A stretch of DNA of 64,000 nucleotides from Paratinospora sagittata (Eukaryota; Streptophyta; Magnoliopsida; Ranunculales; Menispermaceae), in contig CM069592.1 of the NCBI GenBank assembly GCA_035771175.1, forward strand, positions 38,704,198-38,768,197. The letters are read 5' to 3'. The notes under the pieces are model-generated. The model saw only the letters and a program-made list of their open reading frames with translations. It had not been told where the DNA came from and made no database searches. The translations under genes and the position numbers were made by a program. Positions 1 to 11,626 of this stretch are shown piece by piece (the first letter of the stretch is position 1; every line of letters starts with the position of its first letter).

Positions 1-703
1 TAGGTAGGGATAGTGACAAGTAAAAAGGTAGGGATATTCACAAGTATGGGCATGGATGCTCAAAAAAAAAAAGTATGGGCATGGAGTCAAGATGTTCTTT
101 GTGGCACTTTAAAGGAATTTATTTGCATGCATTCAACTCAATAACCAAACCAAGACATTTCTTTTCTGATTATATATAATATTGGTAACTAGAAAAAAAA
201 TAAAATAAAAAATAATATATATATATATATATATAATATTGGTTCGCTACATAAATGTGTTTCCTCCTCTCCATTTTCTATTGAAGGTCAAACCTTCATG
301 CCAGTCAGTCATGTTAGTGCAGACCAACTCTTTTAGCAACTTATGATTAATGTGATATTAACATTATAATATATAACAGTAAGCAACAATCAAGAAGTTG
401 GATTTAATACATAATAAATATAAGCTGTCATACAACTTAGAAAAATCCCCAACATATTAGACCCCCAAATACATTAAAAACAGGAAACATTAGACCTGGT
501 GTTGCACTCTTTCAAATTGCCCTTCCTCCCCCTTCAACATTACTACATGCCAAGTGGACTTTTGAGTCTTAATTATAGTTCTTTCTTTTATTTGCAAGAA
601 ATAATTACTAATCTAGGACAAACTGATTCAAATAAAGAAATAATCCAAGAGCAACTTGTCTACTAATTCTAGATATACCAACATCCAAGGATGATTTAAC
701 TTC
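1..703. other. AT-rich flank downstream of the ASFT gene
   Basis: No coding signal is seen on either strand. The stretch contains a short (TA)n run near 215-235 and A-rich tracts. The part nearest 703 should hold the 3' untranslated region of the minus-strand feruloyl transferase gene. Confidence 0.5.
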
Positions 704-2237
704 TTAAATTTGCATGAGTTCCTGGAAGATCTTCATGGAAGAAGCAGGCAAACCAAGAAGCACATTTATGCTTTTCCTTTCTTTCCCATGGGACAGAAAC
801 AATGTCACCTCTTTCTCTGGCAGAGTCACTGGACCTGACAAAATAGACTCTCCCCACCCGAAATCTGTAATGTGGAAAGATAGCCTAGACCATGTAGTTA
901 ACAGAAGAGTTGCTGCAAGAGAAGGCCTCGCTCTTGTTACTTCAAAATAATCTATGGCTGATCTCATGTAACTGTCAGTAACCAACTTAACTGCTTTTTG
1001 AACTAGCCCCACTGTAAACGACAACGGATTCTCCAAAACTTCGCCCGCCTTGCATACAGAGTTTGTTAACACGACTCCATTTCCAAAGTATCCTTTTGGT
1101 AATGATGGCTCGAATCTTGTCCTTCCATCAACAGCAAAGAGGAGCTTTATCTGTTGATCAGGTTGCATTTTTAAGGCCTGGCATCTTGCTCTCCACACAA
1201 AAGCAGAAAGGGCTTCAAAGGTAGTGCACTTGTCAAGAACATTATCCTTCATAGCTATTTTCTTGAGTTTCCCTAGTTTCTCAGGGTCAAAGCAGAAGGA
1301 CCTATAGAGCATTTTCTCTTCATAAAGACTTGAAGTGTTCGATATGTCTTTGATCTCTGCAAATTCATGGTGGGAAAATTCTATCTTTGGAGGAATTCGA
1401 GCCTTTAGTATGGTTCTGTCCAGATATGGTGGAACTGTTAGCGACAAGCCTCTGGCGGTTTCTCCCCATGAGTTCACAAACTCCATGGCTCCAAGGCCAT
1501 CAAACATGCAATGGTTCATGCATAGCCCAAGAGCAAATCCTCCACACTTGAACTTTGTCACCTGCATATAGATAAAAGCATTAGAAATTTCTAGATTTTT
1601 TTTTTTTTTCCGAAGTTGATCTTTAAAGAACTGAAAACTGGGCAACTGCTCATAGGGAAAATATTTTTGATAGGCACACTAGAAAAAAGAAAAACTAATT
1701 ATCAGCATCTATGAAATTATGTAATTTTTAAAAATTCATGCATGCAATTGTTTTATCTATAATTGTAAAATTACTGGTTTTGAGAAATTGACAAACCTGA
1801 GCCACAAGAGGGGGCATTTCAAGAATGTTCTTTGCTCCTGAAATATCATAAACAAGCTTCCCTAGAGTCACAGGATCAGGCTTTGTAATGTCTCCAAGAT
1901 CCTCAATCATACAATCTGCTTCCGCTTCGACAAAAACACCACCTTCACCTGTGCAATCAATGATCAACTTCCCTTCCGAACTAATTGTAAGACGCCCAGC
2001 CAGCGGATAGTAATGAACAAGAACCTTTGCCAAGGCATCCTTAATGACCTCCCCTGCTCTCTCATTCCCTTTCGCTTCTGACTTGAAGTAGTAAATGGTT
2101 CGGATGATCACAGCAATGTTCTGATCAAGATTAGATAGGAGGTAGAGACCCTTTTGGGTGTCCTCAGCAGGAGGAACCAAAGTTGGTTCTCCTACTTTCA
2201 CTCTAAGTTCAAACACATTTTCATTAGAATTCTCCAT
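704..2237 (-). CDS. ASFT: BAHD acyltransferase, omega-hydroxypalmitate O-feruloyl transferase type
   Basis: BAHD-family enzyme expected to move the feruloyl group from feruloyl-CoA to omega-hydroxy fatty acids or fatty alcohols, making the aromatic part of suberin in the cytosol. Two coding exons, 2237-1797 and 1561-704, joined in phase 0 across a GT-AG intron, give 432 aa, the usual BAHD length. The catalytic motif HCMFD is at residues 164-168 and the structural motif DFGWG at 380-384. Runs such as [12 protein letters not shown] and [14 protein letters not shown] agree with Arabidopsis ASFT/HHT1 as I remember it. Start: the ATG at 2237 opens [15 protein letters not shown]; an upstream in-frame ATG at 2294 lies behind a plausible 3' splice site at 2265, so I read 2238-2264 as 5' UTR after a leader intron. 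No frame damage is seen. The family call is secure; the acyl acceptor is inferred. Confidence 0.95.
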
Positions 2238-2554
2238 TGCAACAGACTCTCCAAGCTCAACAACCTGAAACCAAAAGAGAAGAAAAGTAAACAATTTAAA
2301 AGAATCATAGGGAGAAACCCATATGAAAAAAAAATTGATTGATCATAGCTATTGCATTTAAGTGCAATATTCCTAGTTTGTTAGAGAACAGGCCATGTGT
2401 AAGAACTGTGACAGAGGGATGAGAGTTCCCAAATGGAATCAAAGGGGGTTCTTAGAATTCTCTTGGGACAGTACCTATAACAGAAAACTGAGCAATTACA
2501 GACACATGGGCTGCATGGAAACCTGTTGTTTCTGGTGCGAAAGCTGATAAAGGG

Positions 2555-2562
2555 TATATATA
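2555..2562 (-). promoter_or_regulatory. Probable TATA box of ASFT
   Basis: On the minus strand the sequence reads TATATATA followed by CCC, about 320 bp upstream of the start codon. This leaves room for a leader exon and the leader intron inferred from the acceptor at 2265. Spacing and sequence are the only evidence. Confidence 0.5.
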
Positions 2563-2882
2563 GGAGTAGCAGAGCAAGAAATATGTCAATTCATTTGTTT
2601 AATTTTTCACATAAGAGGTTGAAAATAACACAAAGGACAGGTGTCAAGACCTCACTAGCGATGGTTCATACGCAAGGTCTTTTAATGGTGGGAAGATGGG
2701 CCTGCTATTTTGTTTGAGTTTTGTGAAGGGAATTGTGTTTGAGTTTTTTTCCTTTTTTCCTTTTTTCTCTGCAGATTGAATTGACCGATCTGCTCATATT
2801 GGTGGTGGTAGGCTACTGCCAATAGAACCAAAACATCACCATTCAAAGGTGTCTGGCGTGTGAGAGTGGGAGAGATTGTGGA

Positions 2883-2896
2883 GTTGGTAGGGTTGG
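2883..2896 (-). promoter_or_regulatory. AC-rich, MYB-type motif upstream of ASFT
   Basis: On the minus strand this reads CCAACCCTACCAAC, resembling the AC elements bound by R2R3-MYB regulators of phenylpropanoid genes. It lies about 320 bp upstream of the proposed TATA box. Suberin genes including ASFT are known MYB targets; that this copy is used is inference. Confidence 0.3.
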
Positions 2897-2899
2897 CCT

Positions 2900-3790
2900 C
2901 CCATATTTGCTTACTTGGGCCTCCTCCCATTAAAATTTTCAAATTCATCAAAATATTGCTACAATTAACCAGTGATTTGATTGGAATGAAATATAATTGT
3001 TGTTGATATTCCCACAATTAACCAGTGATTAGATATGCATCAATACTCAACTATTTTTTTTACTTCCTCTACACATGCATCAATATGAATATGGAATTAA
3101 AGCATGGAGAATTTTTTATAAAAATATATGTTTGGCTTATAATATAAAATAGTTTCAAAAAAAAAAAAAATAGAATACAATCTTAATTTTAGGTTGATTT
3201 AATTTCTAAGAAATATGTTTAATATTATATTTAAAAATTGTTTTCAAGATTTGAAGATAATTAAAAAAAAAAACTTGTTTGATTAAGTTTATTTCAAAAT
3301 AAGGCATTATAAGATATGGGTTTGTGGTTAATTGTTTCTCAAAACAAAGACATTATAAGAAAGTCATATACCTCCTCAAGTGGAGAAAACAAGTCGAAGT
3401 TGTTCAAGGTGGGAAAAAAAAATCCAGCTGGTATGTGAGGGTGATAGTCTGTCTAGGTAGATTACAAAATAAAAAAAAAGAGGGATTTATATAGAGAATG
3501 GGCTTCACTGACCTAAAGGAAAAAATAATGGACTTGGAAAAATACCAATAAGAATTCTACATGTTTTCTAAAAATGGCTTGAGTTTAATCTTTAAAAAAA
3601 ATAATAATAATAAATTATTAAACCAAACACATTTTTTGCCACATTTTTTTTTTAAGTTTTTAAGTACAGAATCAATCACAGGAGCTTCTTGTCCAACCTC
3701 TAACCTAATCTTATGGGGTCAGTTTCCTTGCTAACCCCTACCCTTATCAATCACATTTGCCTCCTTACAAGTTTTTCCTTTTTTTTTTTT

Positions 3791-3826
<36 letters not shown>

Positions 3827-6279
3827 CTTAAAGTTTCTCTTATTGCTTAGCAAATGATATGTAAGAGGTAGAAGATTTAAAGCCATTAATTGTATTAAAT
3901 AAAGAGATATTCTATTTACATTATGTACTTATTTATGAACACATCAATATATAAATTGACTTTTTATTTCAAATTTTACCTTTGCATATTAGTTCATATA
4001 TTGATTATTTGTAAACATGCACAGATCATCTACATGCAAATAGTACAAGAGGTCAGTCATGACTAAAATAGTAAAAGTTGTTGAACATCTATGCTATGTA
4101 ATTCACAATAAATCAGAAAATTTAATAAGATACTCACTGGCAAGTCTTTGTAATAGGAGATTTATAAAGTAAATATATATATATATATATATCTATGAAG
4201 TGAATGTCAAGAAATTATTTATTTATAAATTTATTTTTGCTAGTTATCAAAACTTACTATTACCATAGACTTATGGGTGTCCAACCAATTTCACATTCCA
4301 AGATGGGCATAACTAGTAGGACCTAGTTCATTTATAAAGTGCATTTAAAGACCATCCCCCTACATTGCTATATATCTCTTTCAATCATAGAACCGCAAAT
4401 TGCTCTACTTTTAGGTACATGTAATATTAGAAAAAGGACAAATGGATAGAATAATAAAGGCAAGGCGCATCTTTATTCAATGAAAGAATAGATATTCAAT
4501 CCTTGTGATGTATATGTTTTGGTTTATATAAAACAATATTAGTAAAAATGATACAGTCAAAACCATATGGCTGTTGTAGCTTAAGTGATTTAGCCAGCAC
4601 CTATGACACCTTCAATGAGTTTTTTTTTTTTTTTTGACAAATACACTTTCTATAAGGTTGGGAATCACTTAATCCTATTGAAAGCTTCCATGACTAATTG
4701 TAGCATTAGTTCATTGAGCTCGTCCATTGGGTCTATTTTAAGTTATGTTTGGTTTATGATTAAAATCTTATGACATAAGCAAAATTTAAGAAAAAAAAAA
4801 CTTTTAATTGTATTGAAAGATAACTGTTTTCTCTGTAAAACTAGATCAATCAATCAAATAATTACTCGTTTATTTTTTTAATACAAAAAAACTATATCCA
4901 AATATAAACTAAGGGGGTCATAAATATCTTCTTGAAAACCTTTTCGCTTGAAAAGAAGTCTTTTTTTTTCCCAACTACATCTTTAATTAAAAGAAACATC
5001 CATCAACATGCATTTGTTGTGATTTCCTAAGTCTCATGCTTGTGAGACAGTTTACTTGAAATCGGAGCAGACTCCACATATTTCAAGTTGCTTATCGTGT
5101 GTTTTGCAATTTATTGACAATTTTTACAGTCTTTTGTCTTACACAAGATTAATTTAATTGTGAAATCTTAGCAAAGATGATTTTGTCAGTGAAGTTACAG
5201 GCACTCAGGCCGCTCGTGTAAACAAACGCTAGGATACATCAACGTGTTGGGACGTCACATTCAACAACCATTTTATATTCAAATCTCTCGTCATCATCGT
5301 TAGTTCAACAAGAAACCTAGCTACTTTGCATTACGAGAGTAATCATGGTTTCATTCATCAAAATAAAGCATGAAATCACCCACCATCTCTTTATTTATTT
5401 ATTACTATTACTATTATTTTGATGTTTAATCACCACCATCTTTATCTAATAAGAAACAGTTTCAAAAAGTCAAATTTGTTACAAGTAGAAGTAGCAAAAT
5501 GGGCCTAAACTCGTTTGTTGTTTTTGTCCGGCCTGCTTTAAAACAGATACGGACAAGACTTTTTAAAAATCAGGTCTAAAAATAAATTCAAGAAATTGGA
5601 TATTTGGTTCTTACTTAATATAAAAAGAATATTTTACATATTCTTATTTTAATTTGTTCATACCTCAGCTCAATTGAATATTTTTTAGTTATATTTTTTA
5701 TTGAATTTTTCTTTGTTCTTGTTATCTTTTTTTTATTACTATACAGGTACAAATAAAAATAGGCTACTCGATTTTTAAAACATATGAGAACAGATGAACA
5801 CTTGCCATCTATTTTTTAAATAGGGCTGGATACGAACATGTTATATATTCGTTAATATGAGACATTATCCGTACACATACTCGTCCGTACCCAATTTTTT
5901 GTCATACTTAGTTGCTAAATATTATTATCTTTTTCTTAAAAAAATATCAATAATAACACAAAAAGATTTGAGACTTAAAATTTTAAATAATAAATAGTAA
6001 ACACGCTGGTGGAAAGTAATTATCAATGATATTGTGCATACATGAAGAAAGAATATCTTTCCTTCTCAATTAAATCAATTATAACAATCAATAGGCTGAA
6101 AATGATTACAACTTAGCGCTTCTATAGACATGAAATGTAATAAAAATGGGCCCACTTCTTTGCATTTAGAAGGCATGTAGCTATAAGTATTTTTCAAGAT
6201 GCATATGTTATATCATATGAATAAATAGCATCTTGTAACTGGAACATAACTTAATATTTATCTCATATTTATAAGAAAG
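2900..6279. other. Intergenic, AT-rich, no gene recognised
   Basis: No ORF with recognisable protein similarity. The stretch holds a (CT)n tract near 3793-3830, a short (TA)n run near 4170-4192 and a long poly-T followed by GACAAATAC near 4620, typical of a retroposon tail read backwards. The rest is low-complexity AT-rich sequence. Confidence 0.5.
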
Positions 6280-6427
6280 GGGAATGCTAATTGAACAGCA
6301 ATTTTTGCAACTGCATATATAATTATATATATTTATACATCTTAAGATGTATAATTAATAATTTAATAAATATATATATATAATTGTACGTATAGTTATA
6401 ATAGTTTACGGTTAGATTAGCATTTTC
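6280..6427. mobile_element. Small MITE with GGAATGCTAAT-type inverted ends
   Basis: The left end GGAATGCTAATTGAAC and the reverse complement of the right end, AAAATGCTAATCTAAC, match at about 13 of 16 positions. The interior is AT-rich. Near-identical flanks, AAGAAAGG on the left and AAGAAAAGG on the right, look like a target duplication of roughly nine bases. A related element lies at 31888-32055. A Mutator-derived MITE is the best guess. Confidence 0.5.
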
Positions 6428-6884
6428 GAAGAAAAGGTAGTTGTTTTCTCTCATTAATTTTGGAATTTATGACAAACCAAACTTCAAATTGATAATGCAC
6501 AAATGACACATTGAATAGAGTGCTAACTTAAGTTTAGACAAATCACTTTAGTCACCGTTGTCTAATTGTTTTAAACCACATATATATATCGATGAATGAT
6601 TAAAGACAATTCCGTGGTAACAAGGTACTTAGCTAATAGCTAGCATCTAAATAAGCATTCTAGTCCACATAACAACCATACTTCTACGTTGTCATTTACC
6701 ATCCACTATCATGTCTTTTAATTATAAGTAGACAGCTGAAAAGCAGTAAACAATTCATGGTTCTAAATGCATTTAACTAAATGGGCACATGTTATGGAAA
6801 GAGAAGAAATTTCAAACCATATTGTATACCGGATTGCAACAAATCAAGGATAAACTGTAATAAAACCTTAGAATAATGGTGTGA

Positions 6885-7060
6885 CATATGATATGTAACA
6901 TTTGGTTAAGAGATTAAACTCCTCGTCTTAGGCAGTGTTCGAATCCTGCACTAGTCATCCTTATCCACAAGAATTGAAAAGTGTCTATCGTTAGTGGGCG
7001 ATCTGTAAGTATCACTATAAGTCTTTTTTGAGGCCTATGACATGCCCTGACCCTAAACTG
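6885..7060 (+). mobile_element. tRNA-derived SINE head with Pol III A and B boxes
   Basis: TGGTTAAGAG at 6903-6912 fits a Pol III A box and GTTCGAATCC at 6937-6946 is a perfect B box, 34 bp apart. The flanks do not fold as an acceptor stem, so this is a SINE head, not a tRNA gene. The element ends are approximate because no clear A-tail or target duplication is visible; the hAT-type MITE begins just downstream. Confidence 0.6.
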
Positions 7061-7075
7061 GGGTAGTCTCCTTTC

Positions 7076-7575
7076 TAGGGGTGTAAGCCAATTTGACTAA
7101 CATGACCAATCCGATCGAACCGAACCAAACTCGACGGGTTGGGTTGGGTTGGTCTAGTGTTTGAGTTGGGTTGGGTTGAAAAAACCCCAATCCGAACTGT
7201 TTGAGTTGGGTTATAGGTTGGGAGCCTAAAAAATCGACCCAACCCAACTCAAACCGAACTAGTTTGGTATTATAATATGATGGTGGATGAATGTGATTTT
7301 ATTTAAAATATTTTGATATTTTATGACTAATTTGAAATAATTGTCAAATTTACATATTGATATAGTTGTATTTAAAATTAAAACATTATATGCTTGATGT
7401 CTATTAGTGTATGTAAAATTTACGGGTATAATTTAACTCATCTCAACAGTCAAGATTCTCATGGGTTTGATTGGTTTGGGGGACGGTTTGGTTTAGGTTA
7501 AATTTTAATTTTTTCAACCTAAACTAGTTTGTGTTGGGTTGGAATTTAGCTCCAACCCAACCCGTTGCAGCCTTA
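7076..7575. mobile_element. hAT-type MITE, 500 bp, with 8-bp target duplication
   Basis: The element starts TAGGGGTGTAAG; the right end in reverse complement starts TAAGGCTGCAAC, matching at 8 of 12 positions. It is flanked by the identical octamer CTCCTTTC at 7068-7075 and 7576-7583. An 8-bp target duplication with TAGGGGTG-like ends is the hAT signature. The interior has runs of GGGTTGGGTTGG and its complement near both ends. No transposase is encoded. Confidence 0.75.
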
Positions 7576-7706
7576 CTCCTTTCACCTAAACTTTTACGAC
7601 TCAAAAAAAAAAAAAAAATAGACAGGTGATATGTAAGCTTCGAGGTCATAGATTAGTCTCATTACAAAATAGAAGGGGATATCACCTGAGCAGAAAAAAT
7701 AAATAA

Positions 7707-7709
<3 letters not shown>

Positions 7710-7784
<75 letters not shown>
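7710..7784. repeat. (AT)n microsatellite
   Basis: An uninterrupted AT dinucleotide run of about 75 bp. A second run of about 56 bp lies at 7964-8019. Length is likely polymorphic. Confidence 0.95.
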
Positions 7785-7787
<3 letters not shown>

Positions 7788-7960
7788 AAATCTTTCTCTT
7801 CACAACATTGAATTGAGAGACTATGAAGTTTGCAACTATATATAATAGCTAAAAGACTTCTTTTGATCTTCATCATATCCGTCAACTTCTACTTAACCGA
7901 ATTGTGAACCTAGATTGAATTGAGACGTGAAGGTTGCGTTTATCATTTTTAAATTCTATA

Positions 7961-8020
<60 letters not shown>

Positions 8021-8021
<1 letters not shown>

Positions 8022-8437
8022 CTTTGGTACGTGGGATATGATGAAATTATTTTTGTGAGATAAGAAAGGATAGGATAGGATAGGATATGATAGAATAAGA
8101 TTAAAAATAGTGTAATCATATGTTTGAAATGTGTTTGAGATTAAAAGAAAAAAGTAATTAAATATTTTTTTCGCAACTTAATTTTTAAATAGATTATATT
8201 AAACTTAAAAAATAAAAAACCAAAACCAGTTGATAATTCTTTTTTTTTTAAAGAATAAATGTGCACAAGAAGAAAAAGAGAAGGAAAAGAAAAAAAAAAG
8301 GCAGGATAACCAATCCGATAGAGGGGTGAGATGAGATAATTTTTATCTCATCTCATCTCACCTTCAAACACAGGATAGGGGTTAAAAATATTCTATCTCA
8401 TCCTAATCCTATCCTATCCAGGTTGCCAAACGTGCCC
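8021..8437. mobile_element. PIF/Harbinger-type MITE, left end truncated
   Basis: The right end in reverse complement reads GGGCACGTTTGGCAACCTGG, and the left side begins CCTTTGGTACGTGGGATA. Both sides carry GGATAGGATAGGAT-like subterminal runs in opposite orientation. TAA follows the right end at 8438-8440, as expected for this superfamily. The left terminus seems to have been lost into the adjoining (AT)n tract. Confidence 0.55.
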
Positions 8438-8462
8438 TAATACAATAATATTTAAAGTTTAA

Positions 8463-8506
8463 GGGCCCGACTATTTTCACCCACCTATTTCTATCTCTTC
8501 ACCCAC
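8463..8506 (+). repeat. MULE left terminal inverted repeat
   Basis: Begins GGGCCCGACTATTTTCACCC. It aligns along its full ~44 bp with the reverse complement of 15064-15107, with about seven mismatches. Confidence 0.9.
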
Positions 8507-8960
8507 CCAAAGATTTAAAATAACTTATATCATTTCTCTCCAACCTCCCATATTCCCATTCTACCCTTGACATTTTCCAAACCCAAATATCATATTCCAT
8601 TCCCCTCTCTCTCATTTTTTCTTTTCCCATTTCCATTGATTCGCGATTTCTTTGAGTTTTTAAGGCATTCAACCTGTAACAGAACATTGCTAAGAACGAC
8701 TATGAGCAAGCTTGTTGCAAAATCTTATAAAAAAACTGTGTTATTTAGGATTTTTGGGGCTTCAAAGTAAAAGTGATTCAAGAACTCGAATCAACAAAAT
8801 CAATATGCATGTAAATCTTTGATTTCTTCAAGTTTAAGTTGATTTTAATGCTACATTATTGTATTGAATTATTTTTGTGCAAAAAAAAATAGTTAAAAAT
8901 GGTGAAATGGAGGCGGTAGAAATGTGTTCCAGAAACCCATTTTCGCATCGGAATGGCCCC

Positions 8961-9028
8961 GTCTGACCTAACAGGGTCGATCGGTTGTTGCTTTGTCCAC
9001 TCCAATGAGGGCGGACAGAGCATTTGTT
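8961..9028. repeat. Left subterminal array: two 34-bp palindromic modules
   Basis: Units start at 8961 and 8995, exactly 34 bp apart. Each opens with a 22-bp imperfect palindrome built as 8-nt arm, 6-nt spacer, 8-nt arm: GTCTGACC / GGTCGATC and GTCCACTC / GGGCGGAC. The array lies about 100 bp upstream of the PMD start, probably inside a 5' intron whose acceptor is the TAG just before the ATG at 9125. Confidence 0.75.
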
Positions 9029-9561
9029 TGGTTTTTTAAATTTTTTTGGTTTTGTTTAAGTTAAATATCAATTGTTTGTCCTAATTGTATAGTTTTTTGT
9101 ATGTATTTGGCCATTTTGATAGATATGCCGCCAAGAACAAGGAGAGGTCGTTCGGAAGAGGAAGAACAAAGCTCGCAAAGAAGAAGGTCGACGGCCTCGA
9201 ATAGACGAAGACGACGCGAGTCACCACCACCACCCCCTGATATACATGAAGAAGAAGAGCAACAATCTGAAGAAGAACCTACGCAAGTTGGGGTGGAGGG
9301 AAAAGGAGACGGTCTATTGAAGGGTCTTTGTCCCCGGGAACCTACTGATCTTTCAGTCCTCACGCATTTCAAGGAACACGTAGCATACTACGTGTGGCAA
9401 AATCAGGTATATCACTTTCGTAATTTAATTTAAATTCAATTGAGATTATGATTAAATTTAAATATTAGTAGATTTTTATAATCTTTTGTTTATTCACATA
9501 AAAACAAAATATACAAAAGTGTCGAAACCATGGGGCAAAGTTAGCTTCTTAGGACCTTAGT

Positions 9562-9721
9562 TGTCACACCCTGGGTTGCACAGCGTGCCCCCTACCCAGG
9601 TGTGGGCGCACCCCCTCGGGGCGAACGCCAGCCATTATGGATCCATAATTGCTGGCGTTCGCCCCGATGAGGTGCGCCCACACCTGGGTAGGGGGCACGC
9701 TGTGCAACCCAGGGTGTGACA
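9562..9721. mobile_element. 160-bp foldback element nested in the PMD pseudogene
   Basis: Almost perfect palindrome: two 80-bp arms with about three mismatches, centred on GGATCC near 9642. It begins TGTCACACCCTGGG and ends with the complement, and is flanked by the pentamer TTAGT at 9557-9561 and 9722-9726. The arms are markedly GC-richer than the host element. TG...CA ends with a 5-bp duplication resemble retroviral-type integration, but the full palindrome looks like a foldback MITE. The class is undecided. Confidence 0.85.
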
Positions 9722-9739
9722 TTAGTGAACATCCCGAGA

Positions 9740-9764
9740 GAGAGAGAGAGAGAGAGAGAGAGTA
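9740..9764. repeat. (GA)n microsatellite in the PMD pseudogene
   Basis: A short run of GA dinucleotides lies just before the PMD core segment, 14 bp after the duplicated TTAGT that flanks the foldback element. Confidence 0.9.
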
Positions 9765-11626
9765 ATGGAGATTCTTACAAACATCGGTCTTCATCATTTG
9801 GTGTCTTGTAGTAATAGTTGTGCCCACAAGCCGTTGATAGCTGGTTTTGTGGAGAAGTGGCAACCAGAAACTAATTCATTTCACCTATCATTCAGTGAAA
9901 TGACCATCACGTTGGACGATGTAATGGTCTTACTTAGGATTCCAATAGTAGGCAAGACAGTGAATGGAGATGCATTAAGCAATGCAGAAGCAGTGACCAT
10001 ACTTCAAGAAGCCTTGGGGGTTTCGGCTCGAGAGACATTTGATAAGGTGAATAAGAAGAGCGGTCAATCGGTTCGGTTGGATTGGTTGCTAAAAAAGTTT
10101 GGATCGAAGCTTCAAGGAAACCAATAATATCCTTCGGCTGAGCATACTGCGAGAACATATCTTTTGTTCATCCTAGGTTGCACTTTTTTCACAGACAAGA
10201 ATGGTACAAGGGTGAACATAATTTACTTGCCACTGTTGATGAATCTGGATGAGGTTGTCAATTTCGCATGGGAAGCTGCTTGTCTGGCGCATCTGTATCG
10301 TCAGTTGGGATGTGCCACGAGATATCACGTGCAATAGATTGCAGGCTACATAACATTACTTGAGGTATAACTATTTCTATCTAAATTAAACTTGAAATAA
10401 ATATGTTTGTGTTATAGTAATTGTTTTTCTTATATCTGGTAGGCATGGATATACGAGCACTTCCCATTCGTGAGACCGCACGTAAATCGTGGATATAATA
10501 ACAACGTCCTGCGTTCCATGAAGTGGAAACCTCGCAAAGAACAAGGTCTAGCGGAAGATTATGTTGAAGTTTTACACGAGGTAATTGATGATCTTCAGCC
10601 AAATCAGGCAAATGCTACTCTTTTAAATTAAATTTGTTATATACATCATATCAACTTATATGTAAGGTCTTTATTATTATTATTTTGTTCAGGTTGCATG
10701 AGACCCTTACACAGATTGTAGGGCTGAAAGTTCTTTACATGAAGTGGTTTTTTATACCTTGTGCGTAAAGTTCTTTGATGTAGTCAAGTCCTACCATCCT
10801 GACCGAGTTCTTTGTCAATTTGGACATGTACAGAAGATCTCACGTCCTCCTATACGTCATGTTCGAGCTGAGATGAGTGCTAGGGAACGTGATTACAATG
10901 TCCATCACATGTTTATTGATCAGTATTGGGAGAGCTGGGACTACCATTTGTTACAAGTGGCTGCACGAGGGGAATAAGTTTCTAATGCATGGGACGCTGT
11001 ACCAGAATATCTTGAGTGGTTCGAATAGATTTCACATCCAAAGGCGCAGAACCATGAATATTGACTATCCACTCAAGCGCCAACTTCAACGGAAAATTTT
11101 GAAAATTTGGTAATAAATCAAAACCTACAAAACATTATTATTATATATGATTTTATTAAATTTGGCAGTAATTGATCTTTTAATCTTTTGATTTTAGAGG
11201 AAGCGCAACAACCAATGGCTGGTGATGTTGAGGTCCTTGAGAATAACTCAAGGACCTGAGACATCGATTCATGTTGTGTTTCGGGGGATTGACAACGTCA
11301 TCGAAGTTTCAGCCGGCACAAGCATTAACGAAGAAGAGGAACATGTCGAGGAAGAACAAGCCCAAACTCCAGTTCTCCACTTCGAAGATGTGTCACACAC
11401 TCCAATTACGCACTTCGAACGTGGTTAGAGCTTGTGTAGAGTTGAAGAAGATGCACCTGCCGAAGTGCCTACCTTTCGACTACGAATTCGAAAAAGACGA
11501 GATTAAACTTTTACTTTTTTCTGTTTTCTTGGTTTTGGACTAGGAAAACTTTTGATCTTTTGTGCAATGAATTTTGAACTTCAACAAACAATTTCATTAA
11601 TGTCAATGAACAAAAATGTACATGTA

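Larger units (their letters stand above)
9125..11428 (+). pseudogene. Plant mobile domain (PMD, MAIN-like) pseudogene inside the MULE
   Basis: Exon 1 (9125-9406) opens MPPRTRRGRSEEEEQ, an acidic-basic low-complexity head, and ends FKEHVAYYVWQNQ at a good GT donor. The PMD core follows: LHHLVSCSNSCAHKPLIAGF and FHLSFSEMTITLDDV (9765-10127), then the NLDEVVNFAWEAACLAHLYR block, AWIYEHFPFVRPHV (after 10441), DVVKSYHPDRVLCQFG and RDYNVHHMFIDQYWESWDYH (10750-10975), and an acidic tail to 11428. PMD proteins resemble the MAIN/MAIL silencing factors, and PMD genes are known passengers of plant transposons. Several in-frame stops (after LQGNQ near 10126, after YHVQ near 10336, after EYLEWFE near 11027, and after NHEY) and a foldback insertion in exon 2 make it a pseudogene. 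Confidence 0.85.

Noticed and set aside
2682..3017. 111-aa minus-strand ORF upstream of ASFT
   Set aside because: No recognisable domain. It overlaps the promoter region and is low-complexity Lys/Gln-rich at the end.
6903..6946. tRNA gene
   Set aside because: The A and B boxes are good, but no acceptor stem or proper anticodon arm can be drawn around them. A SINE head explains them better.
7682..7885. Minus-strand ORF of alternating Ile and Tyr
   Set aside because: It is the translation of an (AT)n microsatellite.
9061..9372. Minus-strand Ser/Cys-rich 103-aa ORF
   Set aside because: It is the antisense of the low-complexity PMD exon 1, which has PMD homology on plus.
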